Assembly: GCA_026708505.1 (NCBI GenBank)
Contig: JAPOUU010000018.1
Location: 19,518 to 83,517, forward strand
DNA length: 64,000 nucleotides
Reading direction: 5' to 3'
From: Hyphomicrobiales bacterium
GTDB taxonomy: Bacteria > Pseudomonadota > Alphaproteobacteria > JAPOUT01
This document shows positions 1 through 8,821 of the stretch, piece by piece (positions within the stretch are counted from its first letter, which is position 1; the number at the start of each line of letters is the position of its first letter). Below the pieces are notes generated by a model that was given only the letters and a program-made list of their open reading frames with translations, was not told the origin of the DNA and searched no databases. Both the position numbers and the translations under genes were made by a program.

Positions 1-989
1 ATGGCTTTTTCCCAGAATCCCAGAAGCCCGATGTAGGTGAGGAATGCGCCCGAATAGATGGACATTCGCGCGCCAGCCGTCAGCCATGTGAGCAGTATGA
101 TCAGCGACATGATAACGATCCAGGGCGTGTTGACGAAGACAAGCTCCAGCGCATCCAGCATCAACCGGATGCCGTAGGTAATTCCGTCAAAAAGCACTTC
201 GCCGTTCAGGACGGCCCAGTTGAAGAAGGACTCAACCCAGGAAATTCCGGTCAGGCGAATGTCGGGATCGGTGGGAAAGCCGCCGAGAAGCGCGAACTGG
301 TCAATGGAACTGTAATGAAGCGCGGCGGCGGCCACGATAAGCACCATGAAAACCGCGCTGAAGAGGATATGCAAGACCGGCATGCCCGAGCGCACGGACT
401 TGTTCGACAGCGAATCGGAAAAGCGCGCTTCCAACGCCCAGTTGGCGACAATGGCCTGTGCCGCTTTGGCTGCCAGCAGAATCATCACCCCGGTAAGCAC
501 CAAGCTCGGACCTTCGGCGGCCAGCGCTTCCGCCTCTGCGCGGATGCCGCCGATGTTGGCTTCCAGCGATTCGACCGTGCGCCGGTAGACATCGACTTTC
601 TCGGAACCGGATTCGATCGCGGCGGCCAACTGCTGGCGGCGCAGTTCCAGCGTTCCTTCAATCGATGAGATGCGTGCCATGGCGCTAGCGGCGAGGTCCC
701 CGAACAGCCCTTGCGAGATTCGCACGAAAGCCAGCGTCTCAAGAATGAGAAACGCGAGCGCCCAGGACCAAAGGCCGCGCGCCCCGAACCAAATCGGACC
801 GAACAAACCGGCCATCGGGTTGAATGTCGGAGTGAAGCGCGACGAAGCGCCAATCCGGTCAAAGTTTCGGATATAATAGTCGGGGTTGGTGCGCACGAAG
901 GCGCGGATGTTTTCGCGCCGCTCCTCCGCATAGGCGCGTGCGGCTTCGCTGTCGGTATCCTCCAGCGGGTTTACATTGTCATCCTTCAT
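1..989 (-). CDS. proW: Glycine betaine/proline-type ABC transporter permease (partial)
   Basis: This is the membrane permease of an osmolyte uptake system, and its 3' end lies beyond the left edge of the window. It starts at the ATG whose complement is at 987-989, forming an ATGA overlap with the stop of the upstream ATPase gene, so the two are translationally coupled. About 329 codons are visible. They read as a polar N-terminal tail of about 65 residues, a first membrane helix (about 68-95), a charged helical stretch of about 55 residues (about 98-155) that looks like a coiled coil, and then several further hydrophobic helices. The tail and the family agree with ProW/OpuAB permeases, but the coiled-coil stretch between the first two helices is not what I expect from E. 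coli ProW. Substrate specificity within the betaine/proline/choline group cannot be read from the sequence. Confidence 0.85.
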   Translation of the reverse strand, partial: MKDDNVNPLEDTDSEAARAYAEERRENIRAFVRTNPDYYIRNFDRIGASSRFTPTFNPMAGLFGPIWFGARGLWSWALAFLILETLAFVRISQGLFGDLAASAMARISSIEGTLELRRQQLAAAIESGSEKVDVYRRTVESLEANIGGIRAEAEALAAEGPSLVLTGVMILLAAKAAQAIVANWALEARFSDSLSNKSVRSGMPVLHILFSAVFMVLIVAAAALHYSSIDQFALLGGFPTDPDIRLTGISWVESFFNWAVLNGEVLFDGITYGIRLMLDALELVFVNTPWIVIMSLIILLTWLTAGARMSIYSGAFLTYIGLLGFWEKA

Positions 990-2041
990 GATACCTCCGT
1001 TCCCTCTATCACCGTGCGCAGAAGATCGGCACGCGTTATGACGCCGACATCAACGCCGCCGTCTTCGACCAGAATTGCATTTTCGTTGCCGATGGCCATG
1101 TTGATAAGGTTGCTCAACGTCTCGTTCTCGTTCACCCGCGGAGCATCATCGGGCAGGGGGCCCGCTGCCGCGAGATAGGCTTCTATCGGCTGCATGACCG
1201 CGTGTGCGTGCACGACTTTCAGTCGGGAAATGCCGGAAACGAAATCGGCCACATAATCATCGGCCGGATGCATGACGATATCCTCGGCGCTTCCAATTTG
1301 GACCACCATGCCGTCCCGCATGATGGCGATGCGGTCCCCGAGACGAACCGCTTCGTCCAGGTCGTGCGTTATGAACACCGTGGTCTTTTTAAGAATTTTG
1401 GACAGCCGGATGAATTCGTCCTGCAACTGGCGCCGAATCAGCGGATCAAGCGCCGAGAAAGGCTCGTCCATCAAAAGCACGTCGGGATTGGCCGCAAGCG
1501 CTCGCGCAAGGCCGACGCGCTGCTGCATGCCGCCGGACAGCTCGTGCGCAAATTTTGATCCCCAGGCGCCCAGTTCCACAATGTCGAGAATGGCGGCGGC
1601 CTGGTGCATCCGCTCGTTTTTAGCAACGTGGCGAATCTCCAGGGGCATGGCGACGTTATCCAGCACGGAACGGTGCGGCATCAGGGCGAAATTTTGAAAC
1701 ACCATGCCGATTTTCCGGTTCCGGAAGTGCTGGAGCTCTTTCGTCCCCAAAGCCATAACATCGGTGCCTTCGATCTCGATCTTGCCGGCGGTCGGTTCCA
1801 GCAACCGGTTGAAATGGCGAACCAGCGTGGATTTGCCGCTGCCCGAAAGCCCCATGACGCAAAAGATCTCGCTGCGGTTTACCGACAGGCTCACATCGGC
1901 AACTCCGACAACGTTGCCCGTTTCAGCCAGAACTTCGGCTTTACTCAGTCCTCGTTCCCGAATGGCCTGCAACGCCAACTCCGGCTTTGCGCCGAAGATC
2001 TTCCAGACATTCGAGATATCGATAACGGTTTCTGCACTCAT
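986..2041 (-). CDS. proV: Glycine betaine/proline ABC transporter ATP-binding protein
   Basis: This 351-residue protein is the cytoplasmic ATPase that powers osmolyte import with the adjacent permease and binding protein. It shows the Walker A motif GLSGSGKST, the ABC signature LSGGMQQRVG and the Walker B stretch VLLMDEP followed by the D-loop and the switch histidine in TVFITHDLDEA. After the ATPase core a C-terminal part of roughly 90 residues ends in a CBS-like segment (NENAILVEDGGVDVGVITRA), as in ProV/OpuAA, where CBS domains sense ionic strength. It is shorter than E. coli ProV (about 400 residues), so only part of a tandem CBS pair appears to be present. It overlaps the permease start by 4 bases and is preceded by a strong stem-loop that separates it from the binding-protein gene. 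Confidence 0.92.
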   Translation of the reverse strand: MSAETVIDISNVWKIFGAKPELALQAIRERGLSKAEVLAETGNVVGVADVSLSVNRSEIFCVMGLSGSGKSTLVRHFNRLLEPTAGKIEIEGTDVMALGTKELQHFRNRKIGMVFQNFALMPHRSVLDNVAMPLEIRHVAKNERMHQAAAILDIVELGAWGSKFAHELSGGMQQRVGLARALAANPDVLLMDEPFSALDPLIRRQLQDEFIRLSKILKKTTVFITHDLDEAVRLGDRIAIMRDGMVVQIGSAEDIVMHPADDYVADFVSGISRLKVVHAHAVMQPIEAYLAAAGPLPDDAPRVNENETLSNLINMAIGNENAILVEDGGVDVGVITRADLLRTVIEGTEVS

Positions 2042-2068
2042 CAGGTTTTACCCTGCCCGTATCGGATT

Positions 2069-2100
2069 GAAACAGCACCGGTTGAAACCGGTGCTGTTTC
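2069..2100 (-). promoter_or_regulatory. Intercistronic stem-loop between binding protein and ATPase genes
   Basis: A perfect inverted repeat of 14 bases on each side (2069-2082 and 2087-2100) surrounds a TGAA loop, in the 78-base gap between the binding-protein stop and the ATPase start. No T-run follows it in the direction of transcription, so it does not look like a full intrinsic terminator. By analogy with other binding-protein operons it probably stabilises the upstream message or causes partial termination, so that binding protein is made in excess. That role is inference. Confidence 0.7.
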
Positions 2101-2119
2101 TTGTTTCACGCTCGTCGAA

Positions 2120-3088
2120 TTACAGACCCAGCATGGTATCGACGCGATCGGAGTTTGCTTCAACCCACTCCTTCGCGACTGCCGCCGGATCACGATTGTT
2201 GGCACTGATCTCGAAGGCCAGATTGCTAACATCATCGGCCGTCAACTCGAAATTGGCAAAGAATTCCGCAATGGCCGGAGACCGTTCAAGCAACGAGTTT
2301 GACCAAGCAATTTGAACTTTCTTCAGCGCATCCTTCGTTGCGACGAAAGAGTTTTCGTACCAATCCGGATCGGCATCGGGCTGGGTTACTTTGTATTTCT
2401 CCGGGTCATACGGCGGCTCGGTCAGCATCTTGACGTCAAACATGAACCAGACTGCGTGGGGCTTGTAACAATAGAAGGCATAACCTTCACCCTTGGCAAT
2501 CGAGTCCTTGATGCGAGCGGTCTTGACCGCTTCCTCGGCGCGGATCGGTTCGATGAAGTCGAGAAGGCCGTAGTCGCGCACCTTAACTTCGTTCACGTTG
2601 GCCGAGGCCCAGCCCGGGGCGCCAATCCACATCTCGCCTCTGCCGTTGCCGTCACTGTCCATCAACTCGGCCACGTCCGGGCGGCCCAGGTCCGCGATGT
2701 CGGTGATGCTGTTGGCTTCGCCAAAATTCTTGGACACGCAGAAGCCCTGGTTGCCTTCGTAGGGGTTGGACGACAGCGTAACCGTGCCCGCTTCGTCCAC
2801 ATATTTCTTGGTGAAGCTTTCCTGGTTCGGCAGCCAGACATCGGGATGAACGTCAATGTCGCCTTTGCCTTGGTCCATTGCCTGGAAAATCGCGGCGTTG
2901 TTGCCCGGTACATACTCGACCTGTCCGCCGATGCGCGAAGTGACAACCTCGCCCAGCACGTGCGCGATGGCTTGTGCGCCCGTCCAGGACGGCAAGCCGA
3001 TTTTGACTTCTTCGTCGGCGAAAGCCGGCAACGCCAGAACGCTGAACGCCGTCGCGAGGCCGAACGATTTTATTAATTGGGTTCTCAT
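2120..3088 (-). CDS. proX: Glycine betaine/proline-type ABC transporter substrate-binding protein
   Basis: This 322-residue periplasmic protein captures the osmolyte for the ATPase and permease encoded downstream. The start was placed at 3088 because AGGAG lies 6-7 bases before that ATG and the protein then begins with a normal signal peptide (MRTQLIKSFGLATAFSVLAL, cleavage probably after the Ala at about residue 24, ending PAFA). The frame remains open further upstream to 3151, but that extension is highly charged and unlikely. The mature part fits the OpuAC/ProX family: an early LPSWTGAQA segment, DVHPDVWLPNQ in the first lobe and several further Trp residues that could form the aromatic cage for a quaternary amine. 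It is the first gene of the operon. Confidence 0.9.
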   Translation of the reverse strand: MRTQLIKSFGLATAFSVLALPAFADEEVKIGLPSWTGAQAIAHVLGEVVTSRIGGQVEYVPGNNAAIFQAMDQGKGDIDVHPDVWLPNQESFTKKYVDEAGTVTLSSNPYEGNQGFCVSKNFGEANSITDIADLGRPDVAELMDSDGNGRGEMWIGAPGWASANVNEVKVRDYGLLDFIEPIRAEEAVKTARIKDSIAKGEGYAFYCYKPHAVWFMFDVKMLTEPPYDPEKYKVTQPDADPDWYENSFVATKDALKKVQIAWSNSLLERSPAIAEFFANFELTADDVSNLAFEISANNRDPAAVAKEWVEANSDRVDTMLGL

Positions 3089-3560
3089 GGTTTTTCTCCT
3101 GTTGGTTTTTATTGGTTCTTCTTTTGATGTGCGCCTTTTTTTTGGAGGCAATTCAAATTCAATAATACAACAAGTTGATTTGGAGTTGTGAATTTACCGC
3201 AGACAATCCGAATCAATGCGGGGTTTTCACTGCAAGTTGAATGAAAAGCATCCTGCCGGGCGCGAAAATTACCGGCATTGTTTTTTTATTTCTCCCTGTC
3301 CTTCCACATAATAATTTGCGATTGCGAACTTGCCCGTATTGCCGAATCCCGCCTGATTCGGGTTAATTCCGCTTTTTCCCCTCGGTTTCCGCCGGTTTTC
3401 TAATTTCTAATCGAAAACAGGGAATCGGGTCGTTGCGGCTTCACGCCGAATTTTATTTGATTAATGGCGGAATTGGGGCGAATCGCATACAATTTCGCTT
3501 AATTGCACAAGGGAGCAGTTATTTCCCTTTTGTTGTCCCGGTATCAGAGGAGTTTGTTTG
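3089..3560. other. Divergent intergenic region (ABC transporter / pcc operon)
   Basis: These 472 bases separate two divergent operons and must hold both promoters. The region is AT-rich compared with the flanking genes. I see a ribosome binding site (AGAGGAG, about 3546-3552) for pccB at its right end but no convincing pair of -35/-10 boxes, and no RNA gene or intact reading frame that I would support. Confidence 0.5.
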
Positions 3561-5096
3561 ATGAGTAAGCATGTAATGGAGGCTTTTGAGGAGCGTGCGT
3601 CCCGGGCACGTTTGGGCGGAGGTGTTGAGCGTGTCAAGGCGCAGCATGAAAAAGGGAAGTTGAGCGCGCGCGAGCGCATCGAACTTTTACTCGATGAGGG
3701 AAGTTTCGAAGAGTTCGATATGTTCGTCCAGCATGATTGTCACGATTTTGGCATGGGGGAGAAGCACATTCCCGGCGATGGCGTTGTGACCGGACATGGT
3801 CGTGTGGACGGCCGGCGTGTGTTCGTGTTTGCGAAAGACTTTACGGTTTTCGGGGGATCGCTGTCCCGGACGCATGCGGGCAAGATTGCGAAGATTCAGG
3901 ATTTAGCGATGCGTGTAGGCGCGCCGATTGTCGGCTTGTTTGATGCGGGAGGCGCGCGCATTCAGGAGGGGGTTGATGCTTTGGGAGGTTATGGCGAAGT
4001 GTTTCTGCGCAATGTTCTGGCCTCCGGCGTTGTTCCGCAAATTTCCTGCATTATGGGACCGTGCGCGGGCGGGGATGTTTACTCCCCCGCGATGACGGAT
4101 TTTATTTTCATGGTGCGGAACAGTTCTTATATGTTCGTGACCGGTCCCGATGTCGTTCGCGCCGTGACCAATGAAGAGGTAAGCGCGGCGCAATTAGGCG
4201 GCGGCGAGATACATACAATGCGCTCGGGCGTTGCGGACGGATTGTTCGCCCATGATGTTGAAGCGATGTCGCAGTTGCGGAGGTTGTTGTCGTTTTTACC
4301 TTCGAGCAACAGGGAGTCGCCGCCGCGCCGTAAGAGTCTCGATCCGGTCAAGCGGACCGAGCCTTCCCTGGAGACTTTGGTTCCGGACAATCCGAACGTT
4401 CCTTATGATGTGAAAGAACTGATATTAAAGATTGTGGACGAGGGGGATTTCTTTGAGTTGCAGGAAGATTATGCGCGCAACATCGTCATAGGGTTTGCGC
4501 GGATGGACGGGATGCCGGTCGGAGTCGTAGCCAATCAGCCGCTGGTTTTGGCGGGAGTGCTGGATTGCGATGCGTCGCGGAAAGCCGCCCGTTTTGTCCG
4601 TTTTTGCAATGCGTTTTCGATTCCGCTGGTAACGCTGGTGGATGTTCCCGGATTTTTACCGGGCACGTCGCAGGAGTATTCCGGTTTGATAAAGCACGGA
4701 GCGAAACTGTTGTTTGCGTATTCGGAAGTCACGGTTCCGAAGGTTACATTGATTGTTCGCAAAGCGTACGGAGGCGCTTACGTCGTGATGTCGTCGAAAC
4801 ATATCCGCGGCGATGTGAATTATGCATGGCCGAGCGCGCAGATAGCGGTGATGGGAGCGGCGGGGGCCGTTGAAGTGCTGCATCGTCGAGAGCGTGATGA
4901 TGCCGAAGCGATGGGCAAACACGTCACCGAATATGAAAACCGTTTTTTGAATCCGTTTGTCGCCGCGGAACGCGGTTACATTGATGATGTAATTACTCCG
5001 GGCGAGACGCGCACGCGGATTTGCGCGGCGCTAAACATGCTAAGCGACAAGCGCTTGGAGAATCCGTCGAAACGGAACGGTAATATTCCTCTTTAA
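3561..5096 (+). CDS. pccB: Propionyl-CoA carboxylase beta subunit (carboxyltransferase)
   Basis: This 511-residue cytoplasmic subunit transfers carboxyl from biotin to propionyl-CoA, giving methylmalonyl-CoA. The chosen start is the ATG at 3561, 8 bases after AGAGGAG; a TTG directly upstream is in frame but less likely. The crotonase-fold acyl-CoA carboxylase pattern is clear: GGARIQEG and MGPCAGGDVYSPAMTDFIF in the N-terminal half, VTGPDVVRAVTNEEV with the following GGGEIHT, then VDVPGFLPGTSQEY and YGGAYVVMSSKHI in the C-terminal half. These match PccB better than methylcrotonyl- or acetyl-CoA carboxylase subunits. The biotin-carrying partner is encoded at 6847-8814, with two unrelated genes in between. 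Confidence 0.93.
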   Translation: MSKHVMEAFEERASRARLGGGVERVKAQHEKGKLSARERIELLLDEGSFEEFDMFVQHDCHDFGMGEKHIPGDGVVTGHGRVDGRRVFVFAKDFTVFGGSLSRTHAGKIAKIQDLAMRVGAPIVGLFDAGGARIQEGVDALGGYGEVFLRNVLASGVVPQISCIMGPCAGGDVYSPAMTDFIFMVRNSSYMFVTGPDVVRAVTNEEVSAAQLGGGEIHTMRSGVADGLFAHDVEAMSQLRRLLSFLPSSNRESPPRRKSLDPVKRTEPSLETLVPDNPNVPYDVKELILKIVDEGDFFELQEDYARNIVIGFARMDGMPVGVVANQPLVLAGVLDCDASRKAARFVRFCNAFSIPLVTLVDVPGFLPGTSQEYSGLIKHGAKLLFAYSEVTVPKVTLIVRKAYGGAYVVMSSKHIRGDVNYAWPSAQIAVMGAAGAVEVLHRRERDDAEAMGKHVTEYENRFLNPFVAAERGYIDDVITPGETRTRICAALNMLSDKRLENPSKRNGNIPL

Positions 5097-5117
5097 GGGG
5101 GCGCGCCGGATCCCGCC

Positions 5118-5861
5118 ATGTCCAACTTTCCCGAACACTATCCGGCCTTGTTCGGGGGCGGTGCGGGCTTTGAGATTGAAGATTTGCGCAGGGAGTATAT
5201 CTCTTTGCGCGAGAACGCGCCGTCCCGAACTTTGCGCGGGAAAAGATATTTTGTCGGACATGACGGCATTCCCTCGTCCCGCGGTTATACCAATCGCCGC
5301 GAGGAACACAGCGCGATTGCGCTTGTGAATCTTCAACAGGATTGGGAGCATCCGCTCGGAGGAAGTTTTCGGTTTTTGGACTATCAAGTCCCCCTGAAAG
5401 CGCGGCAGTCGGATGGCGGTATCGGTAAAATCGATATTGTCGGCGTTAACAGCAAAGGAAGATTGATTCTCGTCGAGCTTAAAGTTGAAAGCAAACATAG
5501 CGGTCGCGGGGATTCGCCTTTCTCGGCGCTGTTGCAGGGATTGCGCTATGCCGCCATTGTTGAGGCGAATCTGAAGGCGATTGCGGCTGAGGCGAGAGGT
5601 TTTGGCGTTGAAATTCGGGAGACGGCGCCTGTCGTGCAACTCTTGGCGACGGAAGCGTGGTGGCTGCAGCAGGGATTCAATTTTTCGGCTGCCGGAAATT
5701 CGCAGAAGTATTTTGCCGATTTCATAGACGACATTGAAAGGGAAATAGGCATTACTTTTGAATTCCTTGCCTTCGATCATTTGAATGTCGTTTTTGGCTT
5801 GGACGGGGAGAAGCCCCGGCTTGATCCGATTCCCTCTTTGCGTGCCGTGCCGTTGCGATGA
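5118..5861 (+). CDS. PD-(D/E)XK nuclease-like protein of unknown function
   Basis: I do not recognise a named family for this 247-residue protein. In its middle (about residues 103-125) it carries the pattern KIDIVGV - spacer - LILVELKVES, with an Asp, a beta-turn and an E-x-K triplet, followed about 20 residues later by LLQGLRYAAIV. This is the order of motifs II, III and a Q/Y helix in PD-(D/E)XK nucleases such as Mrr- and RecB-like enzymes. The N-terminal part has a conserved-looking YTNRREEHSAIAL stretch, and there is no signal peptide or membrane segment. It begins 21 bases after pccB and overlaps the next nuclease-like gene by ATGA, so the two are probably made together. A DNA-directed role is inferred from the fold only. 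Confidence 0.6.
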   Translation: MSNFPEHYPALFGGGAGFEIEDLRREYISLRENAPSRTLRGKRYFVGHDGIPSSRGYTNRREEHSAIALVNLQQDWEHPLGGSFRFLDYQVPLKARQSDGGIGKIDIVGVNSKGRLILVELKVESKHSGRGDSPFSALLQGLRYAAIVEANLKAIAAEARGFGVEIRETAPVVQLLATEAWWLQQGFNFSAAGNSQKYFADFIDDIEREIGITFEFLAFDHLNVVFGLDGEKPRLDPIPSLRAVPLR

Positions 5862-6829
5862 TTTACAAAGACGAGGTTCGCGCGAACTTGTGGTCCTGGG
5901 CGGATGCCAACCACCGGGGACAACTCGACGGCGGTAATCGGGAAAGGCGTCCTCCCGTGCTGGAAAAAGGTTTCGAGGCGGAGAATGTTCTGGTTTCTCC
6001 GGACGGATTCCGCAGCGAAGAGGTTCGTGCGGCCATTCCCGTTCGCGAACGCCATCGCTGGTTTCGCAGTTTGTTTAGTTCCCAGGCGTTGGCGCAGAGT
6101 GTTTTTGGAAACATTCGTGCGTACGGCCGTTTAGATCTTCTTCGGGGTGTTCCGGCGGAATGCGGGCGCGAAGCTTTTTTCCGGGATAGCGAGGATTGGA
6201 GTCTCGATCTCGAGCATAGAATAGGAAGTCTGAACGAACCGCGCCCCACCACCGTTGATGTGTTGTTGCAGAGCTCCGGCAGACGCATTGCAGTGGAATG
6301 TAAATTCACGGAGGATGAATTTGGCACTTGTTCGCGCACGAGGCTGCCCAAGCAGGACGCACACCATTGCAACGGCAATTATGAAGTTCAACAAGGACGT
6401 CTCGAGCGGTGCGCCTTGAGCGAACAGGGTATTTCATATTGGCGCCATCTTCCGCAATTGTTTGACTGGCCGGCGGACAGGAATCATGCGCCTTGTCCGT
6501 TTGCGGACGTTTATCAACTGGCGCGCAACGCCCTTGCCGCAACGCTTTCACCTGCGGGTGAGTTCGATTCGGAAAGCGGACACATGCTGCTCGTGTATGA
6601 CGACCGCAATCCGGAGTTCCACCCGGATGGCCGCGGCAGCAGACAGTGGCGGATGGCTTTGGAGGCATGCCGAGTGGATGGCTTGCTTCGACGTATAAGC
6701 TGGCAGAGGTTGCTCGGATCCCTTTCCGGTGCGGGAGAGTTGCAATGGCTTTTGGACGCTTTGGAGCGCAAGTATGGGCTACTCTCGGAATTGCCGCCTA
6801 AATCCAATATCGACTCTTTGCTAAAATAG
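5858..6829 (+). CDS. Second PD-(D/E)XK nuclease-like protein
   Basis: This 323-residue protein of unknown function has a likely nuclease core at about residues 127-160. TVDVLLQSSGRRIAVECKF gives the Asp, the beta-hairpin and the E-x-K triad, and EDEFGTCSRTRL follows. The arrangement reminds me of putative restriction-endonuclease-like proteins (the PGN_0703-type group), but I cannot confirm that from memory. The N-terminal region is rich in Trp and Arg (RHRWFRSLFSSQAL) and the C-terminus contains further conserved-looking Trp residues (WRMALEACRVDGLL). Its start overlaps the upstream nuclease-like gene by ATGA and it ends 17 bases before pccA. No partner methyltransferase, helicase or ATPase is adjacent. 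Confidence 0.6.
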   Translation: MIYKDEVRANLWSWADANHRGQLDGGNRERRPPVLEKGFEAENVLVSPDGFRSEEVRAAIPVRERHRWFRSLFSSQALAQSVFGNIRAYGRLDLLRGVPAECGREAFFRDSEDWSLDLEHRIGSLNEPRPTTVDVLLQSSGRRIAVECKFTEDEFGTCSRTRLPKQDAHHCNGNYEVQQGRLERCALSEQGISYWRHLPQLFDWPADRNHAPCPFADVYQLARNALAATLSPAGEFDSESGHMLLVYDDRNPEFHPDGRGSRQWRMALEACRVDGLLRRISWQRLLGSLSGAGELQWLLDALERKYGLLSELPPKSNIDSLLK

Positions 6830-6846
6830 ATTAGGATTGTAGCGTT

Positions 6847-8814
6847 ATGTTTTCGAAGCTTTTGATAGCGAATCGCGGTGAAATAGCGTGCCGAATTATT
6901 TCAACCGCACGTCGCATGGGTATTGCGACCGTTGCGGTCTATTCCGATGTTGACGAGCGTACTCCGCATGTCCGCCTTGCCGACGAGGCCGTTGCCATCG
7001 GCCCTGCTCCGGCGAGTGAATCTTATCTGGTTGCGGAGAAGATTTTGGATGCGGCGCGGAAAACCGGAGCGGATGCGCTCCATCCGGGTTACGGCTTCTT
7101 GTCCGAAAACACCAACTTCGCACGTGCGGTCGAACAAGCCGGCATTGCCTTTGTGGGACCTTCTCCCGAGGCGATTGCGGCAATGGGTGACAAGATCGAG
7201 TCCCGCGAATATGCCCAGCGTGCAGGAGTAAACGTCATTCCGGGCGTTGCGGTCGCAACGGTCGCGGATGCGGCTGCGGCGGCGCGCGAGATTGATTATC
7301 CGGTGATGATTAAGGCGGCCGCGGGCGGCGGCGGAAAGGGAATGCGCGTAGTGCAGGAAGAAAGCGCGCTTGAGAGAAATTTTGAAGCTTGCGTTAGCGA
7401 AGCGGAATCGAGTTTCGGTGACGGGCGCGTTTTGCTTGAGCGCTACATCACGGCTCCGCGGCATATAGAAATCCAACTGCTTGCCGACAAGCACGACAAC
7501 ATTCTCCATCTCGGCGAGCGGGAATGTTCAATACAGCGGCGCAATCAAAAGATTATCGAAGAGGCTCCTTCTCCGTTTGTTACGGACAAGATGCGCGCAC
7601 AGATGGCCAAGCAGGCTGTTGCGCTGGCACGCGCGGTCGGTTACCACTCGGCCGGGACGGTTGAATTCGTTGCGGACGACAAGCGCAACTTTCATTTTCT
7701 GGAGATGAACACGCGCTTGCAGGTTGAGCATCCGGTGAGCGAGTTGATTACGGGGCTGGATTTGGTGGAGTGGATGTTGCGCGTTGCGGCGGGAGAGAAA
7801 ATTCCGTTTACGCAGAAAGAGATTCATTTTAACGGCTGGGCGGTGGAGTCGCGCATTTATGCGGAAGATCCCCACCGTGACTTTATGCCTTCGCCCGGAC
7901 GCCTGAGCCGCTACCGCCCGCCGGGCAGGAAAGGCTTCGGCGTCAAGGATGCCCGTATTCGCAATGATACGGGCGTCGAGGAAGGCGGCCGCATCTCGCC
8001 GCATTATGATCCGATGATCGCGAAGCTTTGCACATGGGCGCCGACGCGCGATGATGCGATTGCGTGCATGTCCGAAGCGCTCGACCGCTTCGAGATTGAC
8101 GGCATTGCGCATAACATTCCACTGCTGGGAGCGTTGATGGAGCATGAACGTTTTCGAAGCGGAAAGCTGACAACGCATTTTCTTGAGGAAGAATACCCCG
8201 ACGGCTTCGGAGGTGTTGTGCCGGATGCAGCCCGGACCCTCCGTCTCGCCGTGATTGCCCTGTATATGGAGCATGTGGATTGCAACCGTGACAACAGAGA
8301 CGCAGAACTTTCGCGCCATGTGGAGACGGAAACGCTAAGCGGTTTGGGAAGCTGCCGCGGCAATGTTGTTTCTTTTGCGGGCGAGGAGATAGAGGTGGAG
8401 AGCGACTGGCATCCGGGTCTGGTGACCTTTGAGGGGAAATTGAACGGCGTGACGATGGCGGTGAGTGTTGTGCGCGAGAAGGAAGGTTATGCGTTGTCCT
8501 ATCGGGGCACGCATGTGCGGGTGTTATTGCGTTCGGAGCGGGCGGCGGAATTGCTTGCTTCGATTCCGAACGCTTTGAGCGGTTCGGGCGAGGGGGACGG
8601 ATCGCGGCACTTGCTTTGTCCGATGCCGGGCGTTGTGGTTTCGGTGGGCGTTTCGGAAGGGGACGAGGTCCGTGCGGGCGACGTGTTGGCGGTGGTTGAA
8701 GCAATGAAGATGCAGAACGTTCTGCAAGCCGAGAATCCGGGCAAGGTTGCCCGTGTGCTGTGTTCGACGGGACAGCAACTAGCGGTCGGGGATGTGATGA
8801 TCGAGTTCGAGTAA
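6847..8814 (+). CDS. pccA: Propionyl-CoA carboxylase alpha subunit (biotin carboxylase + biotin carrier)
   Basis: This 655-residue subunit carboxylates its own biotin with ATP and bicarbonate and delivers the carboxyl group to PccB. The N-terminal 450 residues are a biotin carboxylase: start FSKLLIANRGEIACRI, ATP-grasp glycine loop AAAGGGGKGMRVV, and FLEMNTRLQVEHPVSE near the active site. A middle domain of about 120 residues is the link to the beta subunit, and the last 70 residues are a biotinyl domain with the attachment lysine K621 in VVEAMKMQN. Length and layout match PccA (methylcrotonyl-CoA carboxylase alpha is the alternative, made less likely by the PccB partner). The ribosome binding site is weak (AGGATTG). 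Confidence 0.92.
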   Translation: MFSKLLIANRGEIACRIISTARRMGIATVAVYSDVDERTPHVRLADEAVAIGPAPASESYLVAEKILDAARKTGADALHPGYGFLSENTNFARAVEQAGIAFVGPSPEAIAAMGDKIESREYAQRAGVNVIPGVAVATVADAAAAAREIDYPVMIKAAAGGGGKGMRVVQEESALERNFEACVSEAESSFGDGRVLLERYITAPRHIEIQLLADKHDNILHLGERECSIQRRNQKIIEEAPSPFVTDKMRAQMAKQAVALARAVGYHSAGTVEFVADDKRNFHFLEMNTRLQVEHPVSELITGLDLVEWMLRVAAGEKIPFTQKEIHFNGWAVESRIYAEDPHRDFMPSPGRLSRYRPPGRKGFGVKDARIRNDTGVEEGGRISPHYDPMIAKLCTWAPTRDDAIACMSEALDRFEIDGIAHNIPLLGALMEHERFRSGKLTTHFLEEEYPDGFGGVVPDAARTLRLAVIALYMEHVDCNRDNRDAELSRHVETETLSGLGSCRGNVVSFAGEEIEVESDWHPGLVTFEGKLNGVTMAVSVVREKEGYALSYRGTHVRVLLRSERAAELLASIPNALSGSGEGDGSRHLLCPMPGVVVSVGVSEGDEVRAGDVLAVVEAMKMQNVLQAENPGKVARVLCSTGQQLAVGDVMIEFE

Positions 8815-8821
8815 GCCCAGC

